Shown one piece after another: positions 13,735 through 28,000 of a stretch of 64,000 nucleotides of DNA. Numbering within the stretch: position 1 is the first letter of the stretch; each line of letters begins with the position of its first letter. The DNA comes from Neodontobutis hainanensis (taxonomy: Eukaryota > Chordata > Actinopteri > Gobiiformes > Odontobutidae). The stretch is from NCBI GenBank assembly GCA_024349245.1, contig JALDNG010000022.1:12284501-12348500 (forward strand), given 5' to 3'. A program made the translations under genes and the position numbers. The notes below the pieces were generated by a model. That model saw only the letters and a program-made list of their open reading frames with translations, had not been told where the DNA came from and ran no database searches.

Positions 13735-15763
13735 AGTATTTCTACAATACTTATCATGGCACAGTTAGTTGGATGAGATATGTTAAGCAGCATGTTGTCT
13801 ATGAAGGGCTGTGTTGAAACTGAAGAATTGATAAGCAGCAAAATGTGACTGGTTTTAATGTTCAGAAGACTGGGTCAGAGCAACCCCAAAATGGCGTCGC
13901 TTTTGGCTGCTTCTGTTCAGAGAGCCACTAACAGAACTCCGTACTTTTGGAGAGAATGGAGACCTACACAACTTTAATTATTTCCCCAGAAGCTGTTCAG
14001 CAACAAGACGTTCCTAAGAATAATGCAAAAATGCAGAATGAACAAATGCAGTTTCTTGTCATACAATCATCTGCCTGGCAAGTTGTTGTACACATGCATG
14101 TAGATCAGAGACCTTTGGCCTCATTTTATTTTGGGCTTAGGCAGACAGTGCCTATTTTAGCTGTTAGAAAAGGCAAAAAAAATAATAATAATGTGGCCAC
14201 CACACTTCTCTGAAGTCACCTCATCAGGTTGCTTCAGAGAAACAAGACACTTTTTGTTTTCAGTACTTAACATACCAATTATGGCACAATAAGCCCTCTT
14301 ATGCGACTTCATAGGTGGCAGCTTGTTTAGTACTAGTGTTTGGCAGTGTATTGTATTTATATCTCTATTTCTTTCATTGCTGACCCAGAGTGCTTTGCTG
14401 CTTATGGATGCAAGCATGCGGACATGCAAACCTGCCTCCCATCATCTCTAATCTGTCACTTCACCCCCATCTCTCTCTGTTACCCCCAAGCCCAGTGCCA
14501 AATTATCAGCGACCAGCGTGAGCCCTCCACCAGCCAGCCAATCAAATCGCCCGGCCACCCTGCAGCCCTCAGGAACCTGCAGTCACATAGAGGAAAGAGG
14601 AGTTACTGCAAAGCACACACAGGACGCAGTCACACAAAGATTAAAAGGCTGTCAGTAAACAAGATTTAAAAAAATGTATTACTGTAATGGTTCAGTGTCT
14701 TCTATGGACTGTATAAAGAAGGACACAGCACTAAGACTAAACATTTTACTTATTTACTCACTTTGACCTTAAAGCATGTTTCTTTCACGGTTCATTAATT
14801 TACAACAAGTTACTAATTTCTGTCAAGGCAACAAAAAGGACAACAAGTGACACTTTAAAAATAATAGAGCAGTGTGGCTCTGTCTCAGTTTATATATTAT
14901 ATTGGTTATAACTATATTTGCACAACTGACTTGCGGAAACCTCTGTACCGTGATGGGGATGATGGACGCCAGTAAAACGTATGACTGCACAAAAATGTTT
15001 TTTAATGAGTAAAAGATAAAATGAGTGTAGAACATAACATACCAGATGTGTTGATGGAAAAAAATATTTTCTCACAGACTTCTGTAACTGAATATTGACA
15101 TTTCTGCAGTTTTGTTAGTATACCTCTGTATGAAAATGTAAGCAATTTGTTACATTCTGGGTTTAAAATAGGTATAAGTGTGACTGATACAATCTGCCAA
15201 GACACAGAACAAATACACATGGACACAGTGCAATGAACATAAATAAAACCAAATTAGAAATGGAAATGAATACCTTATTCCATTTAGAGGTTCAAATCAG
15301 TTATAAAATCAAAATACTTCCAAGAAGGCATAAAACAAAACCTGTTTCTATTATAAAAAAGCGTTTAAAAGCATTTGATCAATTTGATTTAGTACAACCC
15401 AGAGTCATGGACAATGAGAGTTACCACACTTTTACTTCACCCCTGATTGCGTCATGTCTAACATGAGAGTTTGAAGTGTTCTAATTTTGAAAATGAAATT
15501 TGTAGCATGCTTTAGCCAAAGGTTTGCAAGTCATTCATTTTGTAATGAAACAGACTCCATTACCATAGAAAATAACTGTAAATACCACTATAAAATTCAG
15601 TATATTTGGAGTTTAATACTGTAATTATCAGCAGACTATTGTATGACACCTCTTTATTCTTCAGTTCCTAAATTTTAAGTGTCGTAACTCTCATTACCCG
15701 TCTCTGGTACAGCCTAAACTTATGAGGCTCAAACAGCAGTAGAAACTTCTTTCACCCTTACAA

Positions 15764-15846
15764 ATACACACGCGCACGCGCACACGCACCCTTACACGCA
15801 CACACGCACACACACACACACGCACACACACACACACACACACACA
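15764..15846. repeat. Compound (CA)n/(CG)-interrupted microsatellite
   Basis: About 80 bp of alternating purine-pyrimidine sequence, first CACGCG-rich and then nearly pure CA. Such tracts are common in fish and can adopt Z-DNA. It lies 200 bp past the fnbp1l stop codon, within the 3' UTR. Confidence 0.9.
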
Positions 15847-16047
15847 GCAGCTGACACTCACCTCTTTAACAGAGTCCAACAGACATGAGAATGGGGATGA
15901 GTGGTTACACAGTTAAAGAAAAGAAACAGATGTAGGAATTATGTAGGAGAAGAGAAGAACAAATGAATGTCCATGCAGCTGAGGAATGCAATCTGTTTGT
16001 GATGAAGGCATGACAGGACAAAAGATGAAGGACAGGGCAGTGCAGCA

Positions 16048-19000
16048 TCAGATGTAGGTGACAGCACCTTTGCTATTCCTTTCCATAGTGATTTCTACAT
16101 AAGATGTGGGCACATAGCCCTCCTCGCCGCTCTGCTTCCTCGCCCTTGTCCAGCCATCGCCTTTGTCCTCCTCAATGATGTACAGCACCTAATAGGTTGG
16201 AAAAGTGTAATTAAGGAATTTGCATTTTGACAAATAAACGTTAAAACAAATAAAATATTGATTACCTCATCTTCAGCCATCACTAGCGTCCCCTCGTTGT
16301 GACCTAAAGAGTCAAAAAGGACAATAAGTTATGTTTCAATATACATTTTTGATAATTATCAGGACAAAATAATACATTTTTTTGTATCTGAATGACTATA
16401 GCATTAAAATACCTGGACACATTATTGCATCATTCTGTCAGTCCTTACCGTCAAATGAGTACAGTGCCTTGCAGTGTCCGATGACAGGCAGCGGGTCATC
16501 ATCATCGAACTCATCGTCAAACTCGTGTGGGTCAGGGTTGTGGACCATTGGTGGAGGGTTTGAGCGGTGACGGGGCTTATGATGCTCCTGGCTTGTGTCG
16601 TCTGTGTAACTGCCCTCGGGGCTGACATGACAGTGAGAGTTAAATGCTCTGTGAATATGACGTGGCCTTTTTACAAATGACTGTATAAATGATTGTATAT
16701 TGTTTTGTTGTATTTTGAATTTACGTTCTCATGTTTGACATCAGCAACATTTGGCTGAGGTTTAAAAGTTTGAATCTGCACTTTACTTTGGAAAAAATGG
16801 GTCTGAAAAACAGAGTTATAATGCTCACTAAAGGCCTGACATTAACATGAGAAACAGGCTGACTTCAACTTACGGTTTAAGATCTGTCCTCCTTAATAAA
16901 AAAGCAAAATAAAAACTATTTCATTGTCAGTGACTTGAACTCAGACCCTCCTCTAATAGTCCTACCTCTCTCTGCCTTGAGGAGCCTGATGATGGTTGTC
17001 AGCGCTGTGTCTTCTGTCACCTCTTGAGCTCGGCTTTCCCTCTACTTCAGACAACCATGTCTGTGCACAGACATACACACAGCAGTTGTGTAAAAGTCTT
17101 AACAAAATCGGATATATCAGAATTGGAATCCATGACAAAATTCCCCAGAAGATGGAGCTATCAGCACCAAAACAGATGACAAGGATCACGCAAAATACTA
17201 ACAAAATGAACAGCAGGGATTCTTTTTCCTTCTTAGTTTAACCGTTTGTAAATTACTATCCCTTCTGACCTCATTTCTATGAAGTTCTGAGCGCAGCTTC
17301 TCCATGTTACACATGGTCTCTGATATTTTGGGCTGCAGGCTGTTTGGGTCTCCCATCTGAGGATTCTTCTCATACACATCCTTCATCTTGTTCAGTGCGT
17401 CTCTATAAGAAGCACATAAAAATAATGTGTCAACAGCACAGACTAATAATCAATTCATACTAAAACTACATAAAATGGAAAGAAAAGACCACAAAAAGAT
17501 TTTTACCTCTGATCCATTTCTCTTTGCAGCTCCTTCTGGAGCTCGTCAATCCTCTGCTGAAGCCTCTTCCTTCTCTGTTCAGGCGGTAAATGGCTGAAAT
17601 CCTCCAGAGACGGGGCCTGAAAGGAACAAATATGATTTACATTTGTCATGTTTACCCTAGATCGGTCTGACTTGTGACTCCAATGAATCTTACTCATTGC
17701 ATCACGAGTAAGTCTGACGCTCTTTAATATTATATCTATGCTTCATTGTTTAATTGTAATTAAACAATGACACATAGTTGAATTTAGCTTCTTGTTATTT
17801 ACTAAATCATGTTATTTTACAAATAATATTGTTTGGCTAGAAGTTCCACTTCTTCTGGAGGACACTTTGGAAATGTTAGAATAAAACATGAATGTTGGTC
17901 AATGGAGAGAGATTTACATTTGCCTTATTGTTGTGTTAATTTCACACAAAAAAAACTCCATTCACCATCCTTCACATATTTATTTCCTTTGTTTACAGAT
18001 TCCACAAGAAGAGGCAGGACTTTAATAAAAAGACTGGATAACACTAAATGTGACATATTATTTAAACTAACTACTGCTACTGGGTTTACAGTGTACAACT
18101 GTAGTCCTATAGGTTTCCTACAGGAGTCCTAAAGCAGGAAAGATGCACTAGGTTAGGAAACATGAGTAACCTCTACTGCTGGTCCTCGCATGACTACACA
18201 TTATACACACTAATACAAACTTACCATCTTTACTGACCACTGATGTAACGCAAAAATCATTACAGCAAAAAGAAAAAAACACGAGAAGCTGGTTAGTGCT
18301 CAGATTGTAAAAGCCAGATTGACTAATGTCTCAAACCAGTAACACATTCAGGTTTGATAAATCACTGCACAACAGATTGAGTATCAGTAATTCACTTTTA
18401 ATTTATCCTGATATGGGAGTCTGGGCAAGAATTTAAGTCATTCTGTAGTTCATAAAGGACAATAGTCAAACATATTGTTTAAAACATACATATAGTGCCC
18501 ATAAAAAGCATTAATTGTATGAAAATGTTACCATTAGATGTTCTTAATAAAATTATGAAAAGTTAATTTGTATTGAAAACTAAATTATACAAAATTTTAA
18601 TTTAATCAATTTACACACAAAAATGCTAAATATTTTATATAAATGCTTAATAAAAATAAATTTAATGCCACTGGGGTTGGAAAAAGAGAAAATGCTGGAC
18701 AAAAAGAGACATTAAGCAAATAGTCTGGAACCGTACTTGCTCCAATCAGAACTTGGTGTGGCATACACTCCAAGACTTGCCAGTTTCTTAATTGATTTAC
18801 CTTAATTCCTAAGGATTTCTATTTATAGGCACTGTATCAGCAAACGGCACACAAGCTTTGGCAATGGTTGTTACGGTAGCTAGGACACTCAGTTTCACAC
18901 CTTGTTGTTAACACAGTCATACCACACTGCAAACGCCAAGGCAACATGACAGCACACACTTTGTCACAGAAAACTGCAAACATGAAGCATGAAAACCCCT

Positions 19001-22000
19001 CCAAATATCACACACACCATCAATCACCAGGATCCTCCAACTTGTGATTGTAGCAAATATCAGACTAATGAAGAAAACAAGAGAGTCACACAAAAAGTAA
19101 GAGAAGACTTAGAGGAGAAAAGGCCAATAACTAAAAATGACAGGAAATTTTAAAGTGCATCTGCAAGTTTTTAGTTTTGTATGAAATATCAACACAAAAT
19201 AAGTAAACGTGTTCATCTTCAAAGTTACATTGTTAGTACTTGCAGAGGCACGTAAGAAAATCAAAAAATAAATCTTAACCTGTAACTAGATAACACACCA
19301 CTTCCTGTCTCACCCCTCTTCTCAGGCCTTTCAAATTCTGGGGAATTCTGGGCACTGTAGTCTTTATCTCAGCCAGATAGTGGCTCACTAGATCAGAGCT
19401 GAAGCGGGGTGAGGAGAAGAGGTGGGATGTGGAACGGGAATGGGCAGAGAAGGAGGAGGAGAAGGACCGGGGTGGTGGGGGAGGGGCAGAGGAAGGACAC
19501 TGGTGGGGAGCAGGAAAAGAGACGACAAAGCCACAGGTCAGCACACTACAATGTAGAGAATTTGTTGTCTAAAGATTTACATTTCAGATTTGATAACGGT
19601 GGAGGTCAAGCTGAACAACCTCCTTAGGAAAAAAGAATTGGGCTTGTTTATCTATTGCGCACAGTTTTTAAGGTCAACAGAAAATTTTAAAAATAGAAAT
19701 ACATAGAGGGCAACAAAAAAAAGGCAGAAGATTTTGTAAGCTAAGGTTAAATAAATACAATCTTTATGAGAAAAATAATCAATTGAATTAATTGCGCTGC
19801 AGAAAAACGTGATAGTTAATTTGTGAAACTTTTAGTGTAAACAATTTGTAAAAGTAATTCCCTATTCCACTACCTGTTGACCCACAGAGTGAAATGCCAG
19901 GTTGAATGTAAAACAAACATAACGTTTTCAAGATGGTGTGGAACAATTAAAGTAATCCAGAAACACAAACACACACACCCTTTCTGTGGCACAGTTCCTG
20001 AAAGCTCGAGGAGGTATATGATGCTAAGCTAACGGGTAATGATTAGCTCACATGGGGCAAGGTCCAAGAAGAGTATGACTGTTTTAGACACAGAAAAGGT
20101 AACAAACGCAGTGTACTCCATCTATGAAGGAACCAATATAAAACCAGTTCAAAGCAATGTTTGCGTAAGAGACAAAAAATTGGAGATGACAGATATTGAG
20201 TTGTAGGGTTGTTTGTGGAAAGTCATTGCTGCTCCAACAATAAACGTGGTAACAAGGAAGTCAATGTTTGTTTTTCTACATGAAGTAAAAAAAAAATGAA
20301 TTGCTTAATAAATCCATGCCTGTTTCAGGTTGAACTATTTTGACTTCAATATTTTGTTTTCTACTGTAAATTGTTATTATTTGACTGTTGTAATTATTTC
20401 TGCTAAAATTACTTGTTTTATTTTTAATGTCACAGTGATGCGGTTTTATTATTAGTGTCTAATACAAACGCCGCTTTTTACCTTTGGTTTCTTTCCGAAG
20501 AGCCATAGTTTGTTCTTGGTTTTGTTGATGGCAAGTCTGGGGTCGGGCCGTGACACCGGGGTCCCTTCTTTGTCCGCTCTGGGTGTGTTGCTGATGGTCC
20601 CGTCTGAACCTGTTCTACTTAGGTTTTGACTGAAGTCCTCAAACGGGAAGTCGCCTGGAGGTTCAAAGCCGGACTTAAAGGATTCCACTACAATAAAAGA
20701 GTCCTGACAGAATCAGAAAAAAAGGACATTTTTTAGCCATTGTCTCTTTCTCGAAATTTGAAATGAAGTTTTGATGTTGTCACCTTATCACCAATATCAT
20801 AATCACAACATAAAGTAAAGTAACCTTCTACCTTTTCGTCACTTACTTTTCTTTCATCAACAGCTTTGGCTGCAGAAACCATTCCTTCTAGACATTTAGA
20901 AATGATGGGAATAACTCGTCGCTCTGCCTCTGCAAAGGTTCGGTACGTCTCCCCGAGCTTCACTGTCCGGCGCTCATCCATAGCCTGTAGGTTCTGTAAA
21001 AAAAAACAAGAAACTCTGAATACTAACACCAAGAACAGTCTCAAGTAGTCACAGTGTTATCAGATCCTTCTAGACAGAGACATGATACCTACTTATCCTT
21101 GACAAGGTTAAACACGGGGTTACTTACACAAGAAAAACTTTCTCTACAACACAAGAAAGATTTTATAGATAAAGAAGTACAGTCTCAGTCTGTGTTCAAA
21201 TACAAGCACTGGTACTTAAATAAACAGGAAATTTTAATTGCTCTCAATCCATACAGACAAACGTTAATGCACATTGTATTTCTACTTTGTGCCAATATTA
21301 TTGGTTAAGTTTGCTTTCTTTTTCAAATGAAAAAGTTATTAAGTTTTTAAGTAAAAAAACATTATTCTAGTAAAGACATTGACTATTAGGATGTAACCTA
21401 ATAAATGTACCTTGAAGATATGTGGTATTGCATTGTTGAAATGTTTCCACTGCTCTGCGTTAAAGTTCTGTAGTTGAGCAGCGTACTCATTCTTGCTTTC
21501 GTCAGCCATGTGAGTCCGCAGGTAGTACTGACTTTTGGCCTGGAAATTTATTAAAAAAAAATATTAATTTGCCTGTATTATTACATCACAATAGAACAGA
21601 GAAGCTTTACATAAAAGGTTCCCCATTTTGTTCATTTATAGATAATATTTATGGCCACGTAATACTGAAATTAAAAACAAAAAAAATCTAACCTCAGACA
21701 TAAACTAAGATGACCTCATTTGAAAACAAGCCTTATATGGCAGTACCTATATTTGAGTACAGTATTTTCCTTAAAACTATATCCATCGATGTTAATTATA
21801 GAGTTACTATGGGGAAAAGGACACACAGTGTAATTTCAGAAGCATCAATTATATGCTGCTAACCTTATGTGAACCACTGGGACAACTTTAAAGTACACTG
21901 TGAGACTTTGAATAACTCTTTTAAAAGCAGCATGTTGTAATATGTTTATGTTCATGTGTCACAACAACCAGAAATGTCAAAATGGAGACAATATTTAACT

Positions 22001-25000
22001 GGGATTGGGTTGTAAGCTTTTGATGTTGCATATGGAGGAGTTACTCACCTTCTCCACCTCCGATTTGGTGGCATTGATGTCATTATCTAACTTTTCAAAG
22101 GTAATCTGGGATTTCTCGGCTTCTTTACATTCTCGCTCAAATTTCTTTTTACTCTGAAAAGTGAAGGAATGAATTAATCAATAGCGTTTTTGTTAAAGTA
22201 ACTTACTTGTTTAAATAAACAAAATAGATGTAAAATAGAGGTAAACCATGCTAAGTGGAAGATATGTTTTACTTCCTGCCAGCCCATCTGGATAACATTA
22301 GTAGTAGAGTAAATGCAGTGAATAGGGAATAGCTGAGGCATTACAGTCCAGTCACAAGTTAGTTACTCATAAAGCCATACAGACCACACACTTGAAGCCG
22401 GATGTGTGAGGGGACTTAAAAGAGCTAACCATCCATACAGTATTACTGGGGAAAAGCCTTATTGATCATTGGTCTGTCACATGGTGCATTAAAAACTTTA
22501 TGCATTATGTATTTTTTATGACTGAACAAATATCATTGTTTTGTGGTAGGACACTGGGGTTTAGAATTAATTTCTTACAAGCCCGAGACATTTGCTGTTC
22601 TGCTCCTTTGAATGTGACCTATGCAATATGCAGCAATTAGCTTAAATGTGATGGGACTGTGTTATTTGTCTTGTATCGTTAATGCCATGAAATGACCTCA
22701 GAAATGAACTAATGGAATCTCTCAATGGAGACTTTTGGGAGCCAAAAGGACGATAGGCAAAGGCCAAATATGGCATGTAGACTTAAGTTGGGGAGGAGCA
22801 CTGACGCCTGTATGCAGTTCCCTTGTGCTTGGAAGCATTGGAAATTTAAAACCAGACAGCAAACCTTAGTCAGACAAATGTAAAAAGCCACAAAATCTAT
22901 ATTAATAATTTATGGAATTTTAGGTAAACACTATCTCGCTTTGAGCTGCTGGTACTTTCATTTACATTTCTTGCATACCTAATACAAACAAGCACTACAG
23001 CTGGATGTCCCCCGCGCAAAACAGTCCCGTCTTTTCCCCTCCTCACTTACACTGTCCATCTGCTTCCAGCACTGATCCAAATACTGCTGAGCCTTCCTGC
23101 CCTCCTGTAGATGCTGAAAAAGACATGATGGCACATTCATAAGCACGTAGACCATACAATACTCATCACAAGGACAAAACAAAAAAAAAGAGAGTTCAGA
23201 TGGTGGCAGTAAAACAACAGGAGGCTGACTCGCACAAAAAAAATTGTTACGATGCATTTCTGGTCAGCTGTTTCTGTTAAGTGTGAAATGCACAACAACA
23301 CTGCCCTGTTTTGACACATAAGGTTCAATACTGGGTTAAAACATTTATGCCACTTTAATTCATTCATTGTTTTATACAACTACAAGGAAGAAAGAGCTAT
23401 TCTATGAAGTCCCATATTTCAGCCTTTTGGCAGTGGCAGATGGTGAAAAAACAAGAGACAGATGGTCAGTATCATATCCAATATGTTTATACCCTTGAGT
23501 AAAGCCAGACATAAAACATAACATGAGTTTTATTTTTTTTATTAAGGGATGTACAAGGTAGACAGAGGCCGACGTAATGCGTGAGAGAAAAATGAATAGG
23601 TAAAGCACTCACATGTTTCCTTTCGCCTTTGAGGTCCTGGCTATACCTCATCAGCTCTCCGTACACCTTGTGGCCCATCTCTTCTGCCACCAGCTCCCTC
23701 TGGCCTGCATAGTCGTTGAGCTCATTGAGTATGGAGTAGAAAGACACACATGCTGTGAACCTGTGCAAAAAGTGTCAATAATTAGGTTACATAAGTCGCT
23801 CAAACAGTTTGTTGTTAAATCTCTGAATGTGAAAAAAATTACATGCTAACCTGGGCTCTTCATCTTTGGGGCGTTTCGGACAGTATTTCTTTACCAAGTT
23901 CCTGATAGAAAACAAGGAAACACTTAGAGAGGTTAAAAATAGTGAGTGGTATTTTAAGCCGTGTAGACAGACAGGTAAACAGAGATGAAGCAGGCAGTCT
24001 CTCAACAGGCACACAGAGAGATAGAGAGGAGTTCTGTATATTATTAAAGATGAATAAGAGATTGAAAACATCAAAGCGTGTTCCTGTCTGTTCCCCAGGG
24101 GTCAGACAATCCCCACTTCAGCACAGCACCAGAGCAGGGAGGTAATGATTTAACTTGGGAGCAGACGCACACATACTCAGCGACACATCACAAGCATTCT
24201 TGCCTGAATTAAGTTTGAACTACACATACTTTGAACATACACACAGTAGTACAGTAGCTTTGATCATTTGTCAAACCAACAGCAGTGAGTGTGTGCTGCA
24301 TATTCAGAAAGGATTTCCCTTCTTTGATATCCACATCAACCCATTGAAGTGATATTTTTTTAAGTATTAGTAAGACTGGGTTTAAGATGTTCAAAAGAGT
24401 CCCTTTACCAAAGAAATAATCCTCTAATCATTAATTTTCATTCTTCAATCGACAGTGGTTGTCTTCAATGCATTATGGGCTTTTATCCTGGCTATAGTTT
24501 TTTTTTTTTCTCCGATGGTTTTTAGTATGTGAGAGCTATTGGACAGTTATAACTTTATATTTCCTTGAGTCTACTGCTAACTAGGATCTATGTAGACTAT
24601 GCTTTGACACTTGAGTTAATTGATCCTTAAAACCAACTTCCGCTCTTTTATCAGTTTTCTTTTTCAAAAACTAAAAGAAAGGTTGAAAGGTTGCCATTAA
24701 TCCCTCAAGTCAACTGTTAGCCATACTTAACACACAGAGGTTGTAATTCCAGAAGTGTAAATGCTGTTTTTGAAAATGTTGATAAATAAATGATGAATGT
24801 TGTCTGTCTGCACATTTTAATTGATTCTTCCCTTCTACTGCTTCTACTTCTGCTTCTCTAAACTACCCAGGGTTAATGTCTTGAGCCATTAAACGATTAA
24901 TCTGTTTTCTGTCAAGTGCTTGAAGACACTGTGAAACTAATGACAGGAGATGAATTCAATGCTCGTTGATAAAGTGTGTTAAAACAAACGTACCGTAGCT

Positions 25001-28000
25001 GCTTGGCGTAGTTTTGTTCTATTTCCAGCCTCTCCTTGACAAACTTTGCATAGCGCTCAAGAAAGTCGATACCCCATTGTGTGTGTTTGTCCAGATTATC
25101 AAACTGGTCCTGCAGAGAGGAAGAGAGTGGACACATTGATTAGGAAAGACAGCAAAGAGGAATGTATTCTCAATCAAAGCAACATTTGTAAAACATTAAG
25201 CTACATTCTAAGTTGATAGACATTAGTGTTAGATAACTAGCGGCCCCGATGTGTAATCATACTGCCGTGTCATACGCAGATGTTTCAGTTAAAGTCCTGT
25301 ATGAGCGCATCTGTTCAAATACTTGTGTCTTACTGGCAGTGACTCGGCGGTAAAAGTGTTTCCTGTTGGCTGTGGTCACTCAAACATACCAGGCCATGTT
25401 GATACTACACATGACAAACAGATGCAGACATACAATAGTACAATCAATACTGGTTAAGTACCACGACGTTTGCACCTGCAGGCTCTTGCTTCGCCCACTG
25501 CCTCCTGCTGCAGTGTTGTTGCACTTTGTAAAAAACACTGAAGCATATGGTTAAAATGCTTAGCTCGGAAAGGGATAAAATTGTGATGTTCTGTCTGTTT
25601 AATAGGATGACACAATGTACCACCTTGTCTTGGACATTATGTGTGTTTCTTTAAGATCAACAGACTTGCAACAATGGCTCTGCTCAACTGGAAAAACACC
25701 TATTATTTACAGTGTATGGACACATACACCACGCTTCTGAGTGATTTGTTGTCAGATGTGTATTTGTAGTGACAACCAACAACAACAACAGCTCCTAGCT
25801 CTTCAGTTTACTCTGGACAAAACAGAGTATGTACAACTAGTCCTCTTTGGTGTTGTCCACCAAGCATTACTGCTGTCTGACACAGTGTCAAGAAACATTT
25901 GTACAGACCTAAGCTCATAAGAGTCGCCCAGGGAAATATGACACGGCCGCAAACAACTGACCTTGTGGCTTGTTCATTTATCATTTAGCACAACACAATG
26001 GCAGCAAAGTGGTTTTCAGGCACGCATTGTGTGAAAAGGAATAGTCTCTAAAGACAACTCATAGTAGCAACTAGACAGTTAAACTTTATTGTTAGAGGTT
26101 TATACTGTGCAGTGTACTGTGAGAAAACATGAGCTCATTGAGTTTTTATTTTTTCCTTCTTCTCCTTGTATATTGTAAAATACATATTTTGTGAAAAAAC
26201 AGGCTTTATAAAGCCATCTACTGTTTTTTATATAGGATTTTAAAAGATAAGAACCAATACCAGGCACGGGAAACCTTAGCCAATCATATTCTTGTAAAAA
26301 TCACATGCTCAAAAAAGGAGTGCTCCCATAGGTCCATACTGGCTAGTCATATGACATTCAAGAAGTTTAATAGTTGCTAATAAAACGGAGGATGTGTATA
26401 TTCAGTGCTGAATATGTCTAGTACATATGAAGAAGAAAAGAAAATGAAAGGCTTCTGTGGGAATAGCAGTAGAACAAATGAAAGATATTAGGAAGTAGCA
26501 GGAAAGCCTCAGCTTAAAGGTAAAACAGCACAAGAGAAAAACATCAACAGAGAAAATGGCAACAACGCAAATAAATACAGTCAAATGCCATTCTGATGCT
26601 GAAGTGGCAGATAAGCTCTAAACTTCAGTTTGGTGCATTTTATTAGTAAAACTTGGTCCACTTTTACTTTTTCAATAAAATAAAAGCAGGAGAAGTGACC
26701 TAAGCTGCTTTAGGGGGTGAGGGGAGTCTGAGACAGGGATGGCAAAAAGAAAATCACATAGAGGTGCTTTAATGTTGTTGTTGTTTATACAACAATGAGT
26801 TTTAAGTAAGCCTACAATTCCAAGTTAATTTGGAGGACATTTCATGTATGGGATACACAAATACTCATAACTCATAATACGCATAACATTTTATTGGTAG
26901 TTTGGTGTTGGTCCAAAAAGATTACATAAACTAGTAAAACACAGAGAATAACCCCACTCCTGTCTTTTTACTAATAATAGAACAACTGTAGATCAAAGCC
27001 GGAAGTCATATTTCCACTGAGATCAAAGCCGGAAGTCATATTTCCACTGTGATCTGTGGGAGACCATTTTACTGACTATAAAAAGTCAATAAAATGTGTA
27101 TTAGAGCCATAACAGGGTTACACTTGCAGCAACACTTTTTATTCTCAAAGACAATCTATTAATCTATCTGCTAATTATCGAGCGGATTTGACAAAAACAA
27201 ACAAAGACATAGTCCAGAAAGTGACAGATTTATTGGATGTCACAGTGAATTCTCTCTGCAGGCCGCATCTAAACGCCTGCCAGTGTTTTCTCACCAGTGT
27301 GGTCGGAGTTTCTGCCCGTCTGTTAGCCAGTGTGCCTGTCTGCAGTTGCGTCAGCTCCTGTGACTATGCCTATGCCTATGAATAAGTAATAAGAGTATGA
27401 GCTCATGCTGGAGCTGAGCAGACGGCCTCACTCGGGAAATGACAGCATCGGTGCACTTTTGGACTTTAAGCGCATTAAAAAAATAGAAAGAAAATGAGAA
27501 CGATGATGGTTAAGTCACAGATTGCAGCAGAAATGCTAAAACATGGAGTTACTTGCTACTTCCTTTTATCTTTCATTTGTTCTACCGGTTTTCCCACAGG
27601 AGCCTTTCATTTCCTTACCGTCATATGCTAGTTATGATCAGATATGTGCCGACACTTATAACTGGATCACACTGACACAAAATGTGAAACTGAGCGGCCC
27701 CTTGTTTTCCAAGACTATAGAGACAGGACATATGCATTCCACAGGAGACGCCAAGGTTAATCAGCATAGAAACGGCTGCTTGTACAATAGACTAATTACA
27801 AATAATGGCATTCCAGGGCGGTACACACCCTGTCTCGTGAAAGAGACCCTGTTTTTCTTTGTTGTTTTTCAGGAAAACAATCGCACAAAAATGGTCTGAA
27901 ATACACACAGAGCCTGGGGGGATTTCATATTGATGCCAGTGTTTCAGACAAGTTGACATTTCCCACCCAGCGCTCGCCATGTGGGCATCAGTGTGCATGT

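Larger units (their letters stand above)
11215..16047 (-). other. fnbp1l: Probable long 3' UTR of fnbp1l
   Basis: There is no coding homology between the bcar3 end and the fnbp1l stop codon. Minus-strand AATAAA signals at 11,215-11,220 and 11,220-11,225 would give a 4.8 kb 3' UTR; nearer TTTATT hexamers on the plus strand (for example around 12,050) could give shorter forms. FNBP1L transcripts in other vertebrates also have long 3' UTRs. The stretch holds a (TA)n tract and a long (CA)n tract and no recognisable gene. Confidence 0.5.

Noticed and set aside
13891..13965. Short open frame starting MASLLAASVQRA after an AAAATGGCG context
   Set aside because: The initiation context looks good (YY1-like) and the start resembles a mitochondrial presequence, but the frame closes within about 30 codons, no splice donor gives a plausible continuation, and it lies in the presumed fnbp1l 3' UTR.
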